This document shows, one piece after another, positions 6,103 to 8,546 of a DNA stretch of 8,546 nucleotides. Position 1 is the stretch's first letter, and each line of letters opens with the position of its first letter. Where the stretch lies: assembly GCA_019246575.1 (NCBI GenBank), contig JAFAQG010000477.1, forward strand, positions 1 to 8,546, read 5' to 3'. The notes below the pieces were generated by a model. That model worked only from the letters and a program-made list of their open reading frames with translations, was not told where the DNA came from and ran no database searches. The position numbers were made by a program, and so were the translations under genes. This DNA is from Acidobacteriaceae bacterium (GTDB lineage: Bacteria > Acidobacteriota > Terriglobia > Bryobacterales > Bryobacteraceae).

Positions 6103-7946
6103 ATCCAGCTGCGCGTCTCTGTTGTGTGCTCATTCTTATAGCCCTGGGACTCTCATTTCAGGCATCGAACGATGTTCGTTTCAACAAGACGGAAGCCATG
6201 GTGCCGATGCGCGACGGCGTCCGCCTGCACACCGCTATATTCGTCCCGAAGGACTACGCGGGCGCACTGCCCATAATCTTCACACGCACGCCGTATGGAG
6301 CGATCAACGATCCAGCCGTGTTGTGGTCGAATCCCAATGTGCAGGCTCTCGCACCAGATGGTTACATCTTTGTTTATCAGGATATTCGCGGCCGGTTCGG
6401 GTCCGAAGGCGAGTTTGTCATGTTCCGCCCACCGGCCGAATCGCACGGCTCGCACGGTATCGATGAATCTACAGATGCGTATGACACAATCGACTGGCTG
6501 CTGCGAAACGTCCCGAATACAAACGGCAAGGTCGGCATATTCGGCACATCCTACGGCGGATGGCTAACGACCATGGCGCTGCTTTCTCCTCACCCGGCGC
6601 TGAAAGCGGCTTCCGAACAGGCCTCGCCCGCCGACCAGTTCCTCGGCGATGACTTTCATCACAACGGCGCGTTCCGCCTTAGTTACGGCTTCGAGTATGC
6701 CGCACTGCTCGAAACCAGCAAGACCGAAGATACTCATTTCCAGTTCGACCGTTACGACACCTATTCCTGGTATCTTGCGCTTGGCTCGCCCGCGCACGTG
6801 AACGAACGTTACTTGCATGGACGCATGCCCACCTGGAACGACTTTGTCAGGCATCCGAATTACGACGAATTCTGGCAACGGCAAGCGTTCGCGCCTTACC
6901 TGAAAAAAACCACAGTTCCAAATTTGAATGTCGGCGGATGGTGGGATCAGGAAGATTTCTACGGTCCGGAAAAGATTTACGAGCTATTCGAACAAGACGA
7001 TCAAGAGCACCGCAATTACATTGTGCTTGGGCCATGGAATCACGGCGGCTGGAATCAGCCGGACGGCTCGTCGCTGGGCGATATCAAATTTGGACAGAAT
7101 AGCAGTGAATATTTTCGCCGAAACGTTCTGGCGCCCTGGTTCCGCTATTGGCTCCATGGCGAAGGGCAACTGCCGCTTCGCGAGGCACTGACCTTTGAGA
7201 CCGGATCCAACCGCTGGTGCCGGTTCAATACGTGGCCGCCACGAGAAGCCGAGCGCCGCAATCTTTACTTGCACGCCGGCGGTGGATTATCTTTCGACAT
7301 TCCACCCACAGGAGCATCACAATTCGATGAGTACATCTCAGACCCGGCGAATCCCGTGCCCTACCGGCGCCGGCCGATCAGCCCAACGTATCCGGGTGGG
7401 GGATGGCCCACCTGGCTGGTTGAAGATCAGCGTTTTGTCGAGCACCGTCCCGATGTCCTGACCTGGGAATCAGAGCCGCTTACCGAAGACGTGGTTGTGG
7501 CCGGCGACATCGTCGTGCGGATCTTTGCCTCAACGACGGGTACCGATTCCGATTGGATTGTGAAGCTTATCGATGTATACCCGGAGAACTACGAACCCGA
7601 CCCGAAGCTGCGCGGATACGAGCTGATCATCGCCGACGAAGTGTTCCGCGGCCGTTTTCGCAACAGTTTTGAGCATCCGGAGCCGATCGCGCCCGGAAGA
7701 GTGACCCCGTACAGCATCGATCTGCACACAAACGATCACTCATTTCTGAGGGGGCACCGAATCATGGTCCAGATTCAGAGCACCTGGTTTCCCGTCATCG
7801 ACCGCAACCCGCAGAAATTTGTGCCCAATATTTTCGAAGCGAAAGATTCCGATTACCGGAAGGCCACTCAGCGCATCTTCGCCTCCCCCGGGGCGGCTTC
7901 TCATATTGAGCTTCCGGTCTTGAAGGTGGCCCCAGCGTGCGACTGA
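6099..7946 (+). CDS. Secreted S15/CocE-family hydrolase, probable alpha-amino acid ester hydrolase
   Basis: 615 residues, with a signal peptide (core CCVLILIALGLSF, cleavage near residue 22), hence periplasmic or secreted. The alpha/beta-hydrolase domain has TRTPYG (Tyr66, oxyanion-hole position), YQDIRGRFGSEG, GTSYGGW (nucleophile Ser151), GGWWDQEDFYG (Asp283) and LGPWNHGGW (His315). The C-terminal jelly-roll includes STTGTDSDWIVKLIDVYP. Alpha-amino acid ester hydrolases of Acetobacter and Xanthomonas bind the substrate amino group with an Asp-Glu-Asp carboxylate cluster. Here Asp185, Glu285 and Asp286 stand at the matching spacing (Ser+34, catalytic Asp+2 and +3). Known members hydrolyse esters and amides of alpha-amino acids, including beta-lactams such as ampicillin and cephalexin (EC 3.1.1.43). 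One difference is GTSYGG instead of GSSYEG. ATG 6099 overlaps the preceding stop by 4 nt (ATGA), suggesting translational coupling. The natural substrate is unknown. Confidence 0.9.
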   Translation: MNPAARLCCVLILIALGLSFQASNDVRFNKTEAMVPMRDGVRLHTAIFVPKDYAGALPIIFTRTPYGAINDPAVLWSNPNVQALAPDGYIFVYQDIRGRFGSEGEFVMFRPPAESHGSHGIDESTDAYDTIDWLLRNVPNTNGKVGIFGTSYGGWLTTMALLSPHPALKAASEQASPADQFLGDDFHHNGAFRLSYGFEYAALLETSKTEDTHFQFDRYDTYSWYLALGSPAHVNERYLHGRMPTWNDFVRHPNYDEFWQRQAFAPYLKKTTVPNLNVGGWWDQEDFYGPEKIYELFEQDDQEHRNYIVLGPWNHGGWNQPDGSSLGDIKFGQNSSEYFRRNVLAPWFRYWLHGEGQLPLREALTFETGSNRWCRFNTWPPREAERRNLYLHAGGGLSFDIPPTGASQFDEYISDPANPVPYRRRPISPTYPGGGWPTWLVEDQRFVEHRPDVLTWESEPLTEDVVVAGDIVVRIFASTTGTDSDWIVKLIDVYPENYEPDPKLRGYELIIADEVFRGRFRNSFEHPEPIAPGRVTPYSIDLHTNDHSFLRGHRIMVQIQSTWFPVIDRNPQKFVPNIFEAKDSDYRKATQRIFASPGAASHIELPVLKVAPACD

Positions 7947-8546
7947 CGAACTCCTGGTGTTTGTTATGTGTGTGGTGCCGGATGGCGCTCTTGGTAACGC
8001 CAATTCAGGCCTACGCAGGAGATGCGCTGCTTTCGAAACCGGAAGTCCGCGCGGCGCTTGATTACATCAAGAGTCACGAGCATGAGCAGATTGAAGAGCA
8101 GATCGCAATTGCGCAGGTTCCCTCTTCCCCCTTCCACGAACAAAAACGCGGAGAATTTTTGAAACAGGAGTTCGAGCGCGTGGGCTTACAACATGTCGAA
8201 ATCGACCCCATCGGCAACGTGCTCGGCTGGCGTCCGGGAACATCGGACCGTGCACTCGTCATCGCGGCTCACCTCGACACCGTCTTTCCTGAAGCTACCG
8301 ACTTCACGGTCAAGCGGCTGGGAACGCGATTGAACGGGCCAGGCATCGAGGACGATTCCCGAGGACTTGCGGTGCTGATAGCACTGGCTGAGGCGTTGCG
8401 TCCGGCGAATATTCATACCCGGCGTTCACTTCTGTTCGTCGCAAACGTCGGCGAAGAGGGTCTCGGTAATCTGCGCGGAGGCAAATATCTCTTCGAGCAG
8501 TGCCCGTGCCGCGATCGCATCGATGCCTTCATTTCAGTCGACGGCG
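7937..8546 (+). CDS. M20-family metallopeptidase, N-terminal part, cut by window end
   Basis: The frame starts at GTG 7937 and runs open to the right edge (203 residues). GTG 7937 overlaps the preceding stop by 10 nt, has AAGG 10 nt upstream, and gives a full signal peptide with an AYA-GD cleavage site after residue 27. TTG 7961, GTG 7970 and ATG 7982 are in-frame alternatives with shorter leaders. M20 hallmarks: AAHLDTVFP (metal ligand His112, Asp114), GPGIEDDSRG (bridging Asp139) and VANVGEEGLG (general base Glu173, ligand Glu174). Spacing fits carboxypeptidase G2. The remaining ligands and the dimerisation domain lie beyond the window. Members are di-zinc exopeptidases or amidohydrolases acting on peptides or N-acyl amino acids. 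Export plus co-transcription with the amino acid ester hydrolase suggests periplasmic scavenging. Substrate unknown. Confidence 0.88.
   Translation, partial: MRLTNSWCLLCVWCRMALLVTPIQAYAGDALLSKPEVRAALDYIKSHEHEQIEEQIAIAQVPSSPFHEQKRGEFLKQEFERVGLQHVEIDPIGNVLGWRPGTSDRALVIAAHLDTVFPEATDFTVKRLGTRLNGPGIEDDSRGLAVLIALAEALRPANIHTRRSLLFVANVGEEGLGNLRGGKYLFEQCPCRDRIDAFISVDG

Overview
The window looks like a chromosomal segment of a soil-type member of the Acidobacteriota, possibly Bryobacterales/Solibacter-like. This is inferred from four things: moderately GC-rich coding sequence; two adjacent Oar-like TonB-dependent receptors, one with the N-terminal carboxypeptidase-regulatory domain typical of that phylum; a small protein with an NRANAQLSTGP-type N-terminus that I associate with Acidobacteria; and an intergenic hairpin resembling dispersed repeats I recall from those genomes. 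All supported genes are on the + strand. No rRNA, tRNA, CRISPR array or insertion sequence was seen.

Layout. Positions 2-481 hold the C-terminal end of an outer-membrane TonB-dependent receptor-like protein. After a 105-nt gap with a good sigma70-like promoter and a Shine-Dalgarno sequence comes a complete 1078-residue paralogue (587-3823). A 228-nt gap with a short dyad separates it from a 221-residue protein of unknown function (4052-4717). The next 140-nt gap contains two hairpins, one of them a GTAA-capped stem (4742-4761). Positions 4858-8546 then form a tight three-gene cluster. It holds a PLP-dependent cystathionine gamma-synthase family enzyme, a secreted S15/CocE-type hydrolase whose active-site residues match alpha-amino acid ester hydrolases, and a secreted M20 metallopeptidase cut by the window end. 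The genes overlap by 4 nt and 10 nt.

How the genes may work together. The receptors probably import or bind oligomeric substrates at the outer membrane. In the overlapping cluster, two exported hydrolases (amino acid ester or amide cleavage, and peptide or amidohydrolase cleavage) are co-encoded with a cytoplasmic PLP enzyme of sulfur amino acid metabolism. This suggests a small module that releases amino acids from blocked or esterified precursors outside the cytoplasm and processes one of them inside. That functional link is inference. The clearest molecular finding is that the hydrolase at 6099-7946 keeps both the Ser-Asp-His triad and the three-residue carboxylate cluster of alpha-amino acid ester hydrolases, the family that acylates and deacylates beta-lactams such as ampicillin and cephalexin.
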